A DNA stretch of 64,000 nucleotides, from contig LLCB01000195.1 of assembly GCA_001414345.1 (NCBI GenBank), forward strand, positions 49,034-113,033. Direction: 5' to 3'. The notes below the pieces were generated by a model. It searched no databases. It was given only the letters and a program-made list of their open reading frames with translations, and had not been told where the DNA came from. Of the stretch, positions 10,680 to 21,973 are shown one piece after another (position 1 is the first letter of the stretch; each line of letters opens with the position of its first letter). This DNA comes from Hymenoscyphus infarciens (taxonomy: Eukaryota; Ascomycota; Leotiomycetes; Helotiales; Helotiaceae). A program made the translations under genes and the position numbers.

Positions 10680-11753
10680 TTACATCCCGGCATCAAGAAC
10701 AACAGCAACAACAACAGTAAGGAAAAATACCCCCTTACTCTTCCTAAAAGCTCTCCCAATACTAGCCGCCACCGCCGAAGACGACGAAGAAGCAGCCCTG
10801 GCAGTCGAAGAACTCAACAATGAAGAGAAAGAAGTACTGAAACTTGGCATCGAAGTTGCAGATCGAGAGAGGCTTGATGCCCCGCTCTTAACATTTCCAG
10901 TCCCAACACTCTGACTATTTAAAATCAGCACAGAGTTCTTTTTTTCGATCAACGAAAAGAAAAGAGTTGAGGATTGAGAGTTAATAGCGTAAAATAGGGG
11001 ACGAAAAAATGGAGAAAGCTTACGTGCCAGCTGCAGCAGCGACAGCGGTATCCGATGGTTTTCCTGAAGTCTGGCTCCCCACGTTATCCCGGAAGTATTG
11101 GTTGTTGTTCCCTACAATGTTTCCACGAGGGAAGTACTCGCAGACAACATATGTACCTGGAGTTGATCCCTTTCCATTGCAAGTTTTGCGACCACAGCCA
11201 ACAGAGGTGGTGTTCTTCCAGACCAATTGTGTGAAGTGGCCAGCTTCGGAGCTGAAACCACCGGATTTGAAGTTGAAGAGCTTACGCTCGGAACCCCACA
11301 TGTCGACAGATGCGGTTGCGTTGGTCCCTCCTGCTACGAGGTTTTCGCCAGTTGGTCCGCCCTGTTTTATGTTAGCAGATTCATTTTCTTGGAGGGGGGA
11401 GGTTGGTCACTTACAGAATGCTCAAAATTACAGGCCTCACTCCATTGCTGCCCGAACTTTGCGCTGGTGTCATTCCAGACTAGATCGACAGCTCCATGCT
11501 GTTGGCGGTAGAAGTTATGCGCTGCCAAAAGGTCGGCTTGGAATGCTGCATCATCGGTGTAATCTGAGCTGCCGGGAGTGACGCTATTTCGATTTCCACC
11601 GTTACTGATTGGGACGGTGCCAACGTTATTTGATGGCGCGAAAGGAGTAGGTGCTGGTACAATTGCAGTTGCAACTACAGTTCGTGTAATCGTGATCGCT
11701 GCGCCTAGGGTTGTCGCCGGAGCAAGGAGAAGGAAGGTTGTTGGAAGTATCAT
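10680..11753 (-). CDS. Secreted CAP/PR-1-like protein with serine-rich, GPI-like tail
   Basis: Three exons, complement(join(10680..10914,11024..11361,11415..11753)), encode 303 aa. Residues 1-19 form a signal peptide (MILPTTFLLLAPATTLGAA). The CAP domain starts at AAHNFYRQQHG and continues through NFEHSGGPTGENLVAGG (the His and Glu of the CAP cavity), GHFTQLVWKNTTSVGCG (CAP1 signature) and YVVCEYFPRGNIVG (CAP2 signature). A Ser/Ala-rich linker follows, ending in a hydrophobic tail FFLTVVVAVVLDAGM. That arrangement suggests a GPI anchor, although the last residues are less hydrophobic than ideal. CAP proteins bind sterols and lipids at the cell surface or outside. The exon 2-3 join (AC|T) was chosen because only it keeps the long tail open. 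Confidence 0.85.
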
Positions 11754-14222
11754 TTTGTTTGGTTTTATTCGTAAGCTTCGTTATGCGTATATGATTCAAT
11801 GTTATGTTTCAATTTCCAGAATTGATTTATTCGACGTGATGGTATGCGTTTCGTGTATGTATACAAAAGTAGTATGTTGTGGTGTTCGTCTGAAGTTTTT
11901 CGAGGGTAAAAAGAAGAAAAGTACAAACCCATTGGCAGACCTCTTCGTCTTATCCATGGTCCAGGAACAAAGGCCTTGTTCCTGACCACACCCTCGAGAT
12001 CCGCTTCCCACTTACCATCTTCCAATCCCAATAATGGACAATAAGAACTTTGTTCATTGTTGGCTAGCGTCTCCGGGAATTCCCACCAATCTGGACCCTG
12101 TTGGCACTGTTCACGCGACAAGGCTGAAAGGGAGGCTGCATTGTTGTCGTTCGTATTCCTTCCGTAATTAGACCAGACGGCCGAGAAATAAAGGGAAGTG
12201 AAAGAAAATCAAGTTTCAATGGTCTGGTGTGCTGTTGAAAGGGAATGGAGTTGGCGTTTCTTGATGAGCGGTAAGGGCCGGGCTTACGATGACCTCATTG
12301 CGCAGGGGCAAAGCGGGGCCAATCAGTGGGAGTGAATCGAGAACTCTAAATTGCTAATTTTATTGATTAACTCAAATGAAAAGTGCTCTATAGACCGGCG
12401 CTATGCTGGACGGCCCTTCAAGCTTGCAGTTCAAGAACGACTCAATTAATTCAGCAAAGCAGATTCCGCAGTGTATCGTAGGTCACGTTTTTCGAGGTCC
12501 TCCATTGACGCTAGGAAAGCAGTGAACGAGAAAGCACCGTTAGACTACGACAAAAACAACAACACATAATATAAAACCCTCTCAAAAAGTATTTGAGTAA
12601 CCACTCCCGGGCCGGAAAAGATTTCATGATTTATTTACCAGTTTTTCAACTTTGAATTTGGTGGTGATAACATTCTAAGCGGGTGAGCCAAGAATCGATC
12701 TCAGTAGGCGAGGGAGAAAGATATATAAAAGAGAGATGTCTCGCTCTCTATTTAAGTCTTCGGAATAAAATCGAAAGATTCTTAGTCTTCTATATTATAT
12801 ACAATGATTGAAAGTTGAACCCCTAGACCCTGTCATATAGTTAATAAACGAGCATTTTCATCGGCTAGCTTCCTTCCCTCTTCATCGACACTAAAGCAGT
12901 AGACATAGTATGGCCTAGAATGAGAGAACCAGACCAAGGATGATTGGTTTAAAATATTTTCCAAGCAGATGTTACTTTTGGTAAAATCTGGGAAGGATGT
13001 ACTAAGAGAACCACCAGTTAGCAAACTAATTTATGAAGCAACCCAAAACTCGTAGTCCGTTTGGTAAACGGATCCCAAGCAAAACATCAAACTGAAATAC
13101 GCCTGAAAAAGCGTGATTTAAAAACACAGATTTCTGAAATGATGGTGTGAAATCAGGTTCTACTAGAATTCGAGAAAGCTATGAATAGCAACGGCTCGTG
13201 TATCGGCTTAGTAAAATGTTTCCAAAGTCAATCGCCGAAGACGAAAACAATCGAAACTTATATTAGAGGGGAAGGTGGGTCACGTTCTTCAACCCCTTCG
13301 TTGACGCTAAGAAAGCAGTGAACTTGGATTCATTAGCCCCCGTACGGTACCCACCTCACTCCTTTTAAACACGAATTAAAAACCCTGGTATGATGACCTG
13401 CATAATCAAGGCTCTTCCTCCGTTGACGCTAAGAAAGCAGTGAAATAACAGGCTGCGCATACGTGAGAATATCCAAATCAGAACTCTTAATATACTTAGA
13501 TAAGAACCCTCTACAAAGCTAAGAAAGTAGTATTATAAGAGTCTCTAAACGCCAATAGACGTTTTTCCTTCTAATAAGCTTATTCAATCCTCTGAGACGC
13601 GAGGCAAAACCTGCAAAGAAAATCAAAGAAATTACGTATAAAAAAACATAGGATATTCAACATTTATAGAGAATAAACACGCTTTTATAAAGTTAATATA
13701 AGTAAGATAACACTTCTAAAAAACTATTGAACTACTAGGTCTCGAAATCCACGCCGGCTACGAAAGGCTAGCTACGAGGTATTCCTTCGTATCAAACGAA
13801 ACAAAAGTAGAGAATGAAAAAGTTGGTTTTCCTAGCCACCTACTTAAGCCTGTTTGTTAACTAGAGCTAAAGCCTATAAGCTGATATGAATTCTAACACC
13901 TACTAAGAGACGCTCTAAGAACTGGTATAAAACCAACCAGAGTAAAATCTTGATAGTATAGATTTTACCACTATAGATTCCTGAGGGGATCAACAGTCTT
14001 TATTACTTAGTACCATGCATTGAGAGACAATTGCAGCGAGGAGACGACACTGCAAGGGAAGCCGTATAGCTGCGAGCTGGGGACATGGAGGTGATCGTAG
14101 AGAAACGACAATTATACACTCAAACCAAGGAAACTGCAAGAAGAGACTTTATCCAAGTTAAATTTCATAACGTCAAACAGTTATGACCCAAAGATGCGCA
14201 ATGTTGACTCTAAAACAAAACG
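11754..14222. other. Gene-poor stretch with short dispersed repeats
   Basis: No intact gene is seen. The stretch contains the repeated TTGACGCTAAGAAAGCAGTGAA word described separately. Composition becomes AT-rich between about 13460 and 13990. Open frames at 11765-12121 and 12833-13024 lack family resemblance. Confidence 0.5.
12481..13530 (-). repeat. Four dispersed copies of a ~30-46 bp repeat
   Basis: Copies lie at 12481-12527, 13278-13323, 13415-13444 and, shortened, 13515-13530. The shared core is TTGACGCTAAGAAAGCAGTG. The first two copies also share GGTCACGTT upstream. Read on the minus strand, the first three begin with the same peptide, FTAFLAS, and then diverge and stop, as expected if they are remnants of one exon or one domain repeat. 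The source gene is not recognised. Confidence 0.6.
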
Positions 14223-15887
14223 CTACCCAATATAAACAGGCATCTTACTATTCCAATACTCCGAAGGAAGCGGTGGAACGTTCATAATCATAACATGGCA
14301 CCTCTGCCAACAAATTGCCTTGAAAATCATCGAGAACCATGCATCCTCAACTTGGGTCTCGGTTAAGTGGTATTGATGTTGATTAACAACCTGTCGAATC
14401 ACTTCTGGGAGATTTTTAAAATAGTCTTCCATACTTGCGACATGCCTCCAATTGAGATCTTCAGACCAGAGTCCAGTATTGACAGAAGGAGGTGGTAGGT
14501 CGGATCCCGCCGGCAAACTCGCTGAGAGGATGTGTTCGATGACTAGACGAGCGTAGATTACTTTACTGTCTTGGAGGAACTTCGTCATTGCGACTTGGTA
14601 GTCGATCGAGAGGTTTCTCAATTCCAGTTTGTCCCTCTTCGTCTGCGCATCCCCTTCGAGAACCCCAGAATACCATAGGGCATCATACTTGGCGGAATTG
14701 AGATCTTGAGCGTACACCAAGATGACTCCAAGCTGTGGACTCACATCCGTGCCCCTTTCAGACACCAACTGTTCAAGTTTCTTGATGAAAACCCGGAATC
14801 CCGCGCGAGATGAGGTGACACCCGCAGAATAGGTATTTGGAGCGGGAATTCGGTCCACCCACCCAATTGTCGGACAAGGCAAGACCAATGACCGAGAGCA
14901 TAGAGGAAGAAGATCGTTGAAACCACGTATGAACCTTCGATCACCCTTGTCCATTTCGGTCTTAACGTATAACATCATCGGTTCGGTTCGATCCCAATTA
15001 ATTCCGTATTTTGAGAGCAGAAGTGTGAGACTATAAGCAAGTCCATTGAATGAACCAATATCAAGATCAAAATCAAGTACCCCCTCCCCGAAAAGCGTGG
15101 TGTCGAATTCAACAAGGCCAAAGCCTAACTTATCAGCTTGAACGACGGGAATGTAGAAGGAGTTGTCGTTTTTGGTCCGAGCTGTGAAAGAGTATTGAAG
15201 TATGATGCCCAGAGAGCGAGCAATAGAGGAGGTGAAGACATGACCATTTCCTTCTGCTCTCATGGATTCTCCAGGATCAAAGGTCTTCCATATCATGCCC
15301 AATCTTTTTGCCATGATAGCAATATCAGATACTGTTGTGCTTGCCATTGGCCTTACAACGTCTGGTGGCATAAAATCCCATGACTTTCGAATAAATTGGA
15401 CCGTTGGTAGAGAGACTGTAGTTGTTCTGGGGCCTGCATGCTGCATGAAATCTGCCACGATATTACCACCTTGTCTGTGAAGATGAGCAAGGAGTGGAAC
15501 CCAGCAACAAAAATTATCAGAGTTGTAATAACTCCACGCCTTTCGGTCGTCCCAGCCCGGGAAAGTCATACTGGCGGCCAGATTTGCTGGTGTATTTGTT
15601 AAGGCTACCTCCCCATCGACGATCCCGTCTTTTGGCAGGCCCATAGGGGATCGATAGATGATTCGAGGGATGACAAAAGTCGTTTCGAATCGAAATTCTG
15701 CCCAACGCCAGCGGAGCTTGGTTTCTTTTGCCCATAGACCCATGACCGAGTCTTGACAGCGGCGGTAACCATCTGCTGTTGCCAAATAAGCTTGAAGTAA
15801 TTGACCCAAGGCCGTGAAGAGGGCAACAAGCGCAACGATAAGAGCTGCGACGGCGACGGAAAGTTCACTCATGTTTAAAACTTCCAA
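14223..15887 (-). CDS. Modin-like membrane protein, single exon
   Basis: An uninterrupted 554-aa frame. Residues 8-33 are a strong membrane segment (SVAVAALIVALVALFTALGQ), followed directly by AYLATADGYRRCQDSVMG and the aromatic-basic LRWRWAEFRFET. This N-terminal arrangement is typical of a fungal family often annotated as 'modin'. The large remainder is soluble-looking, with no enzymatic motif I can name, and ends …KMPVYIG. A second Met at residue 6 (MSELSV, 15872) fits family starts equally well. The function of the family is poorly known; membrane anchoring with a cytosolic domain is inferred from the sequence. No introns and no lesions are seen. Confidence 0.65.
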   Translation of the reverse strand: MEVLNMSELSVAVAALIVALVALFTALGQLLQAYLATADGYRRCQDSVMGLWAKETKLRWRWAEFRFETTFVIPRIIYRSPMGLPKDGIVDGEVALTNTPANLAASMTFPGWDDRKAWSYYNSDNFCCWVPLLAHLHRQGGNIVADFMQHAGPRTTTVSLPTVQFIRKSWDFMPPDVVRPMASTTVSDIAIMAKRLGMIWKTFDPGESMRAEGNGHVFTSSIARSLGIILQYSFTARTKNDNSFYIPVVQADKLGFGLVEFDTTLFGEGVLDFDLDIGSFNGLAYSLTLLLSKYGINWDRTEPMMLYVKTEMDKGDRRFIRGFNDLLPLCSRSLVLPCPTIGWVDRIPAPNTYSAGVTSSRAGFRVFIKKLEQLVSERGTDVSPQLGVILVYAQDLNSAKYDALWYSGVLEGDAQTKRDKLELRNLSIDYQVAMTKFLQDSKVIYARLVIEHILSASLPAGSDLPPPSVNTGLWSEDLNWRHVASMEDYFKNLPEVIRQVVNQHQYHLTETQVEDAWFSMIFKAICWQRCHVMIMNVPPLPSEYWNSKMPVYIG

Positions 15888-18229
15888 AATGATTCAGAGA
15901 ATTGACTTGAGAAAGGGGGCAAATGTCGAAGTGAGCTCTGCAAACTGCTGAACTTGAGAACCGTGATAGAGGACTCAAATCAACGCGTCGCGTGATAACA
16001 GTCTGGCTTGCGATACGAATGGACAATTGAGAAAGGAAATTTCCAGAACTCCAAAGCTCAAAGTAAACATTCCGAAGCAGCTGTTTTCTGTTCTACTCAA
16101 AATTGGCAGCCTTTTTGTGCTGAGGAACAAGAAGAGCTCCCGTGGGATTTTCAGCTTGAACGTCAGCAGCCAATGGGAGGCAAGTAGTTGTTTTAGGCAT
16201 GGGAGCAAGACTTGTTTGGAAGACAAATTGAATACATTGAACATGATTTCAATAACGTTCAATCACGATCACCATCAAGGATTGAAATGCTTGGTGTACT
16301 TCGAAGGGCTTCACGGCTTGAAGGTGGCGGCCTGAGGCCCGGACAGAAACTTTTTGAGGGTCACGTGTAAATGAGCAAACTCATCAATTCCCGTGACATC
16401 AGCGCAAACTCAACTTTCACCGCCGGACTTCCCCCGCCGCTAGCGCCACGCTACGGCCAGGTCCCAAGTATATATAGCTGGCCTCCCTCGCACCGAAATC
16501 CTTTTTTCTTTTCTCTTTAGCTCTCTTTGCCTATTGGCTTAGATCAAGTGTAGTATCTGTTCTTTTCAGTTTAATCTCTGAAAGTTGCCTACGGGCAACA
16601 CAAAGATTATACTTATTTTTGCCCCTCAGGGAGAGACCGCCAGGCTTGCCTGTGTTTCTTCCTACTGTGTTCTCGGTATTACACTGCCTCCGAGTAACGC
16701 GACACGTCTTTTCATTGCGCGTGTTGGGTTCGTCCTGCATCGTGAAGAAGAGTTGGATGGTGTTGGTGGTTTTTTATGACCTCGTGGGTTGAAGGTGGTG
16801 TGGTGGGTTGCAATGCGATGCTGCTAGGGCAAGCTGAAGCAGAAATTTCCGGGCCAAAGTGAGGTTATCACCATGCGTGCGCGTTGGCGGCACGACAGGA
16901 TTAGAAGCCGGGTGGTGCAGGTCGAGGTTGCAATTTCACGTCATTCTGAGACTCACGGCTGGTAACGTAACCCAGCTGCCGAAGCTTCAATCCTGCTATC
17001 TTTTGGCAGCACTCTACAAAACCTGTCAATCTTGCATGGAATCTTCACATGCATTAGAGAGACAGCACTGCACCTATCAAGAATTCTCGATTGCCCTCCT
17101 CCGCGATTTCCTAATCGTCTCCTTCCGTCTCGTCTCGGTCTTCCCCATGAAAAGCCCTCCACCAAGCAAAAACTCTCGAATTCCAAATCTTCGATATTGC
17201 TCCTCGCCTTGATGCCTCCCCTCCATTCCCCGCAATTCAACGTCGATTTCTCCCGTCCCCGATATGAATTTGCCGGCAGGAGGTCACCTACGAGTAGTTC
17301 TCAGGTCACTGGTCACGTCACCCGGCGAATGCCCTCGAATCCTTCCCTCAAGCGAACCTCCTCTCAACCACTCAACACCAGTCCAACAAGCCACCATTCG
17401 TAACCCCCTCGCAAGCCCAGAAAGTAGGTTAAATCTGCCACCATATACCAGGCTCAGGGCCAGCTGGGAAACATACCCTACCAACTGAACCATACATATT
17501 CTCCTTTCCCACTCTCCGAAGCTTCCCAGAGTGGTAGGGCAGGCCTTGTATTTTTCTCTTCTTGTTTGCTTGACTGCAGATTTACTTTGCAGGTAAGCCT
17601 TGCTAGAGGATCGGCGTGATCATCTATATGATAAGCTATTATTTTTCCCCCCTTCGGGCCGCTGACCAGTTCTTTATTCACTCAAATCATCAGGAACCCT
17701 ACCGGAATGGGCAAGCTGAGTTGTCTCTTTTGTCTCTTCAAAGAAGACCGGGAAAACACCCCCATGCTTTTCATGTGCGGACATGTGAGCTCAGTCTAAT
17801 TAACCCCTCCACTTGTGTGTAGCCTTCATGACCCTAGTTTTCCTACCGGACGTGGTACAAGAGAATTGAGTGGCGTGCACCTTATTGCGGTCTTTTTTCT
17901 TGTTGGGTGTGTGCAGGATAGTGTTTTGTAATTGTGATTAGATGTGATAGAGGGGTAAGTAGGTCCAGTTGGCTCTCGTTGGTAGGACGAGCATGCCAAA
18001 CATGACCAAATCTGGGAATCAGTGGGAAGAGTCCGGTGGGAGGGTCCATTCATTGACCAAAGTGGACTGGCGGGAGAAGTATATAACCTGTCTATAGGAC
18101 GTCGAGATCTACAGGTTACAATAAAGACTCTCATTCCACAGCAGATTTTCATTTTCTTTGTTACGCCACTTCTTTAAAATCACCACCAAACTTCTCAAGA
18201 AGCCATTAACTTCCCTTCTGATATCAAAA
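15888..18229. other. 2.3-kb intergenic stretch with promoter-like sequence
   Basis: Around 16468-16477 a TATATATA box is followed by a CT-rich tract (16500-16530), which looks like a strong fungal core promoter on the plus strand, but no convincing gene follows it. At 17707-17799 a 30-aa frame, MGKLSCLFCLFKEDRENTPM then MCGH, has a Cys-x2-Cys / Cys-x-His pattern and a GTGAGC donor right after CGH. It could be a first exon or the relic of a RING-type protein. A TATATAAC box at 18080-18087 probably serves the secreted-protein gene downstream. Confidence 0.4.
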
Positions 18230-19111
18230 ATGTCTCGATACTCTCTCACCATTCTACCCCTCCTCCTCTCCCTTATGTAAATACCCCACAATCCCAAAAC
18301 CAAAGGTTCAAAACAAAAGCTAACACAAACCCAGTCTCCCCACCATCTCCACGCCCCTCTTTCCCAGAGCAGCACCACCCTTCAAACTATCTGTCGTCCC
18401 CTCCTCGGGCGGCCCTTCCATCCCCATTTACTTCACCCAAAAAGGCACAATCACAACCACGAAACAAGACTCTCCCATCTGCTACATCAGTGAAAATAAA
18501 GAGTACGTATTCACCACACTTCATTTATCCTTGCACACACACAATCTTCGCGGCTCCCACGGCTTATCCCATCCCCGCACACCACATAACGCATCATACC
18601 GCCTTTGTGTTTCCTCTGGTTGGTTTGATGTTGAGTGCAGAGTTTAAAGATCTGACGGTCTTACACCCTCATCACTCGCAACTCGCAACGCGGCATCTCA
18701 CATCTCACCCCTCCACAAAACAAAAACACACGTCCCGTTCTCCTCAACACAAAACCCGTCCTATCTCCATCTCCATCACATCTACTAAGCCTCCACGCCA
18801 ATACCACCCCCCTTCAGCTCGTTCCCTCCAGACTTACTAACAAACCACCCAGATTCTTCTGCGGCGATTACCAACACCCCCTCGGTCTCCCAACCTCGCC
18901 AGCCTCCATCTTGAAGCCCTGCATCGACTCCTGCGAGACCAAATCCGTCCGCATAAACCCCGATACATTAAACATCGACTGGGCCGGAACCGAATTCTGG
19001 TATATCCCCGGTACGGGTGAGGTTTGGATCTCCAAGTCGGGACCGGATGTTAGCTCATCTGATTTGCCATCGGGTGCTGTGAAGGCGGATCTGAAGACGC
19101 TCTTTAATTAG
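18230..19111 (+). CDS. Small secreted protein with four cysteines
   Basis: Three exons, join(18230..18276,18335..18502,18853..19111), encode 157 aa. The N-terminus MSRYSLTILPLLLSLILPTIST is a clear signal peptide, created by the first splice (AT|T). The mature part has Cys residues in SPICYISE, FFCGDY and KPCIDSCETK, which suggests two disulphides, and ends …LKTLFN. Intron 2 is 350 bp, long for this window, with a TTACTAAC branch site just before its CCCAG end. A TATATAAC box lies about 150 bp upstream. No family is recognised, and a role in the extracellular space or as an effector is only inferred. Confidence 0.65.
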
Positions 19112-19460
19112 TGGAAGAGAATTGAAGGGTGAGAGAGGAGGGTTTGGAGGGGTGAGCTATTTATTTGAATGTTGTCTTAGCGAAAGGTGGGCGTCGCTGA
19201 AATATTATGACGGTCGTTTTTTAGATTGATGATGGATCCTGGTGGTGTCAATGGGCTTTTGCGCTTGGGTTATGGAACTTGGTGTTGGTGGAGGATTATT
19301 ACTTGGGAGTTTTGATTTGAGAAAAGAAATCACCACAAACCTGCTGAATTCATAAAACTTGCTACAAAGCAACGATGTGAATGCACATGACTGTGGAGCA
19401 ATTGTGGAGACAGCAAGATATTTATAGCGCTACAAAAATCTTGGATATCTAATTCTAATG

Positions 19461-20674
19461 CTATGACTTGATCATGAAAATCTGTGATATTTGTTAGTAG
19501 TTGCAAACGACACCTATGATAATTATATCTGCATACCTGGTTCAAAGACGCTACATCCATACTTGCCATTCGCTTCTGTGCTATATTCCTTGCACGAACA
19601 GCATGTCTACCTTGCATCATTGGTGTTGATCGACCACTGGATGGAGCTGTGACAGGCACAGAAGGTGTACTTTTTTTCGTGCTGATATCCGAAGAATCAG
19701 AAGACTCATCACGTTTGTCCTTTTCTCGTTTTGATTTCTTGGACTTGGATCCGTCCTTGGCTTCCAATTTTGCTGCCCTTTTCTTCTCTTTTCGTTCTCT
19801 CCTGGCTGCCCTCTCCGCCTTCCTCTCTTTCTTTTCCCTCTTCCGCATTTTACTTTCTGATTCTTCGGATGATTCGTTCGATTCTTCCTGTGCTTCTCTG
19901 GCCTTCCGCTCCTTCTTTGGTTTCTTCGATAATTTGATGTCGCTTAAAGCTGCTACCACTTCTTGTTCCGGTCGAGATTCTGATTTGCTCTTCTTCGATT
20001 TCTTGACCTTAACGGCCACAACCTCAGGAACAGCCTCCACCAAAGCCTCAGCCTTTCGTTTCTTAGACTTCTTGGCCTCTTCAACCTTTGCAGATTCCAC
20101 CTCGTTTTCCGAGGAAGAATCAGAATCACTAGAACCGCTCCCATCCTCCAGCTTCCTAACCCTCTCCACCTCCCCATCAATCAACAACTGAATCTTATCG
20201 CCCACCAAAAACCCCCCCTTCACGAACCTAATGCTCCCCCACTTCCTCTCCGTATAAACTGCTCGTTTCAAATCATCCCTGCTCTGCTGTTCCTTCTGTA
20301 TCTCCAAATCATCCTTCCCATTCAAGCGTCCCAAAATATTTTTGAAAACGTCCAGACCAGTGCATTCTCCATGACCTACACCACTACCAATCTTCGCTCC
20401 CAAACCGAGATTATCGTCTTTGAGGGTTACGCGAATATGGGAGGCATTTGCGGCGGTATGGAATTCAGCGTGCGCGGCATCTTGAGCTCCGAGGTACTGG
20501 CCTGGTGTCCAACCTTGGGAGGTCATTATTTTGTGACCGAAGGATTGGGTGTCGTTCGTCCATGTTGTGTTATTTGGATCGTGGGAGAGCTTTATGCGTC
20601 TTGAGGTATGTTAGTTTAGGGCAATTTAGATGTTGGAGTGAGGCGATATACTTTTTGGGGCCCGCGAGACCCAT
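19461..20674 (-). CDS. PXR1: PXR1 family nucleolar G-patch protein
   Basis: Three exons, complement(join(19461..19481,19537..20599,20652..20674)), encode 368 aa. The N-terminus is the family signature MGLAGPKK|RIKLSHDPNN, joined across a phase-2 intron, followed by the G-patch (FGHKIMTSQGWTPGQYLG … DDNLGLGA, about residues 28-75). A long Lys/Ser/Glu-rich nucleolar tail follows, and the protein ends RMASMDVASLNQ|IFMIKS. That last hexapeptide sits on a 21-nt terminal exon (GTATGC donor, ATCACAG acceptor) and matches the conserved end of PXR1 proteins. PXR1/Gno1 works in rRNA maturation (with Prp43 in yeast) and is a telomerase inhibitor homologue. Ignoring the last intron would give a spurious 40-residue tail. 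Confidence 0.9.
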
Positions 20675-20935
20675 AATGGCTGTGAAGAGGAGGAGGTGTT
20701 AAAATGTCATCGAGTCCGTTATCGAGAAAAGATTGGGTTGCGCTGGAGCCAGAATTTTGGTGGAGCACGGCCCCTCTAGCGGGCTCGCTTTTGATTGGTT
20801 GCTTTCTTCTATACATCTTTCTCGACACCTTTTCACAGTTTCGAGAAACGTCACTTTCCCCGGAGCTGAGGTCAAAACTTGATATACTTGATCCGGAGAA
20901 AAGATACGATCCAGGAAGCAAATTCGCCCCAAACC
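20675..20935. promoter_or_regulatory. Divergent promoter, PXR1 / coiled-coil gene
   Basis: 261 bp lie between opposing start codons. A plus-strand frame over this stretch encodes a hydrophobic segment but has no family match and no supporting context, so I treat it as promoter. Confidence 0.4.
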
Positions 20936-21698
20936 ATGGCTCCTCAAGGTCGAAAAAGCCTGCCTTCCCAGCAGACTACCCACAGCAGCGACTCCGATGA
21001 AGACGCGGTCCAACCCAGTCAAGATGATGTAGTCAAGAAGGCGGAAAACATCCTGGCTCAGGTATTCTCATCATTCACCAATATTGGGGATTCCCTTACA
21101 AATTGAAAACAGGGTAAAAAACGCCGTGAGGCCAAGCGCAAGGCCATGGAGGCAGAGCATGGAAAGCGCGTCAAGGAAGTCAGAGCAAAGATGGAGAATC
21201 TCTACGCCGTTAGGAAGGCCAAAGTGTAGGTTTCCCCTCGCGTTTTCTCTTACTATTGCCCCTCTTTTTTTCTTGAGTTTTGGTTTTTGTGGTTTCTGAA
21301 TCTATATGTCGCGCCTGACCCATGGTTGGCTCACCACCAACATTTCTCCTCTGAGATGTCCACACATCTTTACTAAAACCTGCCCAGTTCCAAACTCCAA
21401 TCCAACTACTGGGAAAAACTCGAAGCACTCAACAGCAAACGCGAAAGCCTAGAGAAAGCCATCGTGAGCAGCATGAAAACTGTGGAACGCCACACCATGA
21501 ACGTCGCCAGTGAAATCGATTACGTACTCGAACTACGCTTGAAAGAAATCACGGCCATGAAGGAACTCGGAGCATCCACTGCGCGCGCCAAAATTGCAGG
21601 TAAGTTGGAAGGGGAAAAAGAACTCTTTAGGTCGAGCTGACTTTGAAGATCCACACATGGAGAAGTCAAATGTTACGAAGGGAGTCGAGAAAGCCTGA
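20936..21698 (+). CDS. Small coiled-coil protein of unknown function
   Basis: Four exons, join(20936..21061,21113..21225,21388..21599,21649..21698), encode 166 aa. The first exon is acidic and Ser-rich (MAPQGRKSLPSQQTTHSSDS, then DEDAVQPSQDD). Exons 2-3 are almost entirely helical and charged (KKRREAKRKAMEAEHGKRVK … SNYWEKLEALNSKRE), predicting a long coiled coil. The last intron is only 49 bp, with a GTAAGT donor and a CTGAC branch site. Its use gives the end DPHMEKSNVTKGVEKA; if it were retained the protein would end a few residues differently. No family is recognised. The size and charge resemble chromatin or kinetochore small subunits, but that is a guess. Confidence 0.65.
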
Positions 21699-21973
21699 GA
21701 GGGATGAGAGATATTGCTATACCATACTTGCTCTATACCATACTTGCTATACACTTACACAATGTACCACTAACATCCAAAGGAGTTTAGAGGCGTTCAG
21801 AGACGGATTTGGAGGAAAGATACCCTTACGACCTAGCTTAGCAAATTATCAGCTGTTCAACACAAAAACTCACATCATTCTTGATTCAAGTATACGTATT
21901 CAATTCTTACAAATGTATACACCCATATCCATAATCCCACCTTCCTAACGCCTAGAAATCATTGCAAAATATT

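Noticed and set aside
20704..21000. Plus-strand frame with a hydrophobic segment upstream of the coiled-coil gene
   Set aside because: It overlaps the PXR1 promoter and the first exon of the coiled-coil gene in another frame, has no family resemblance, and the alternative models are much better supported.
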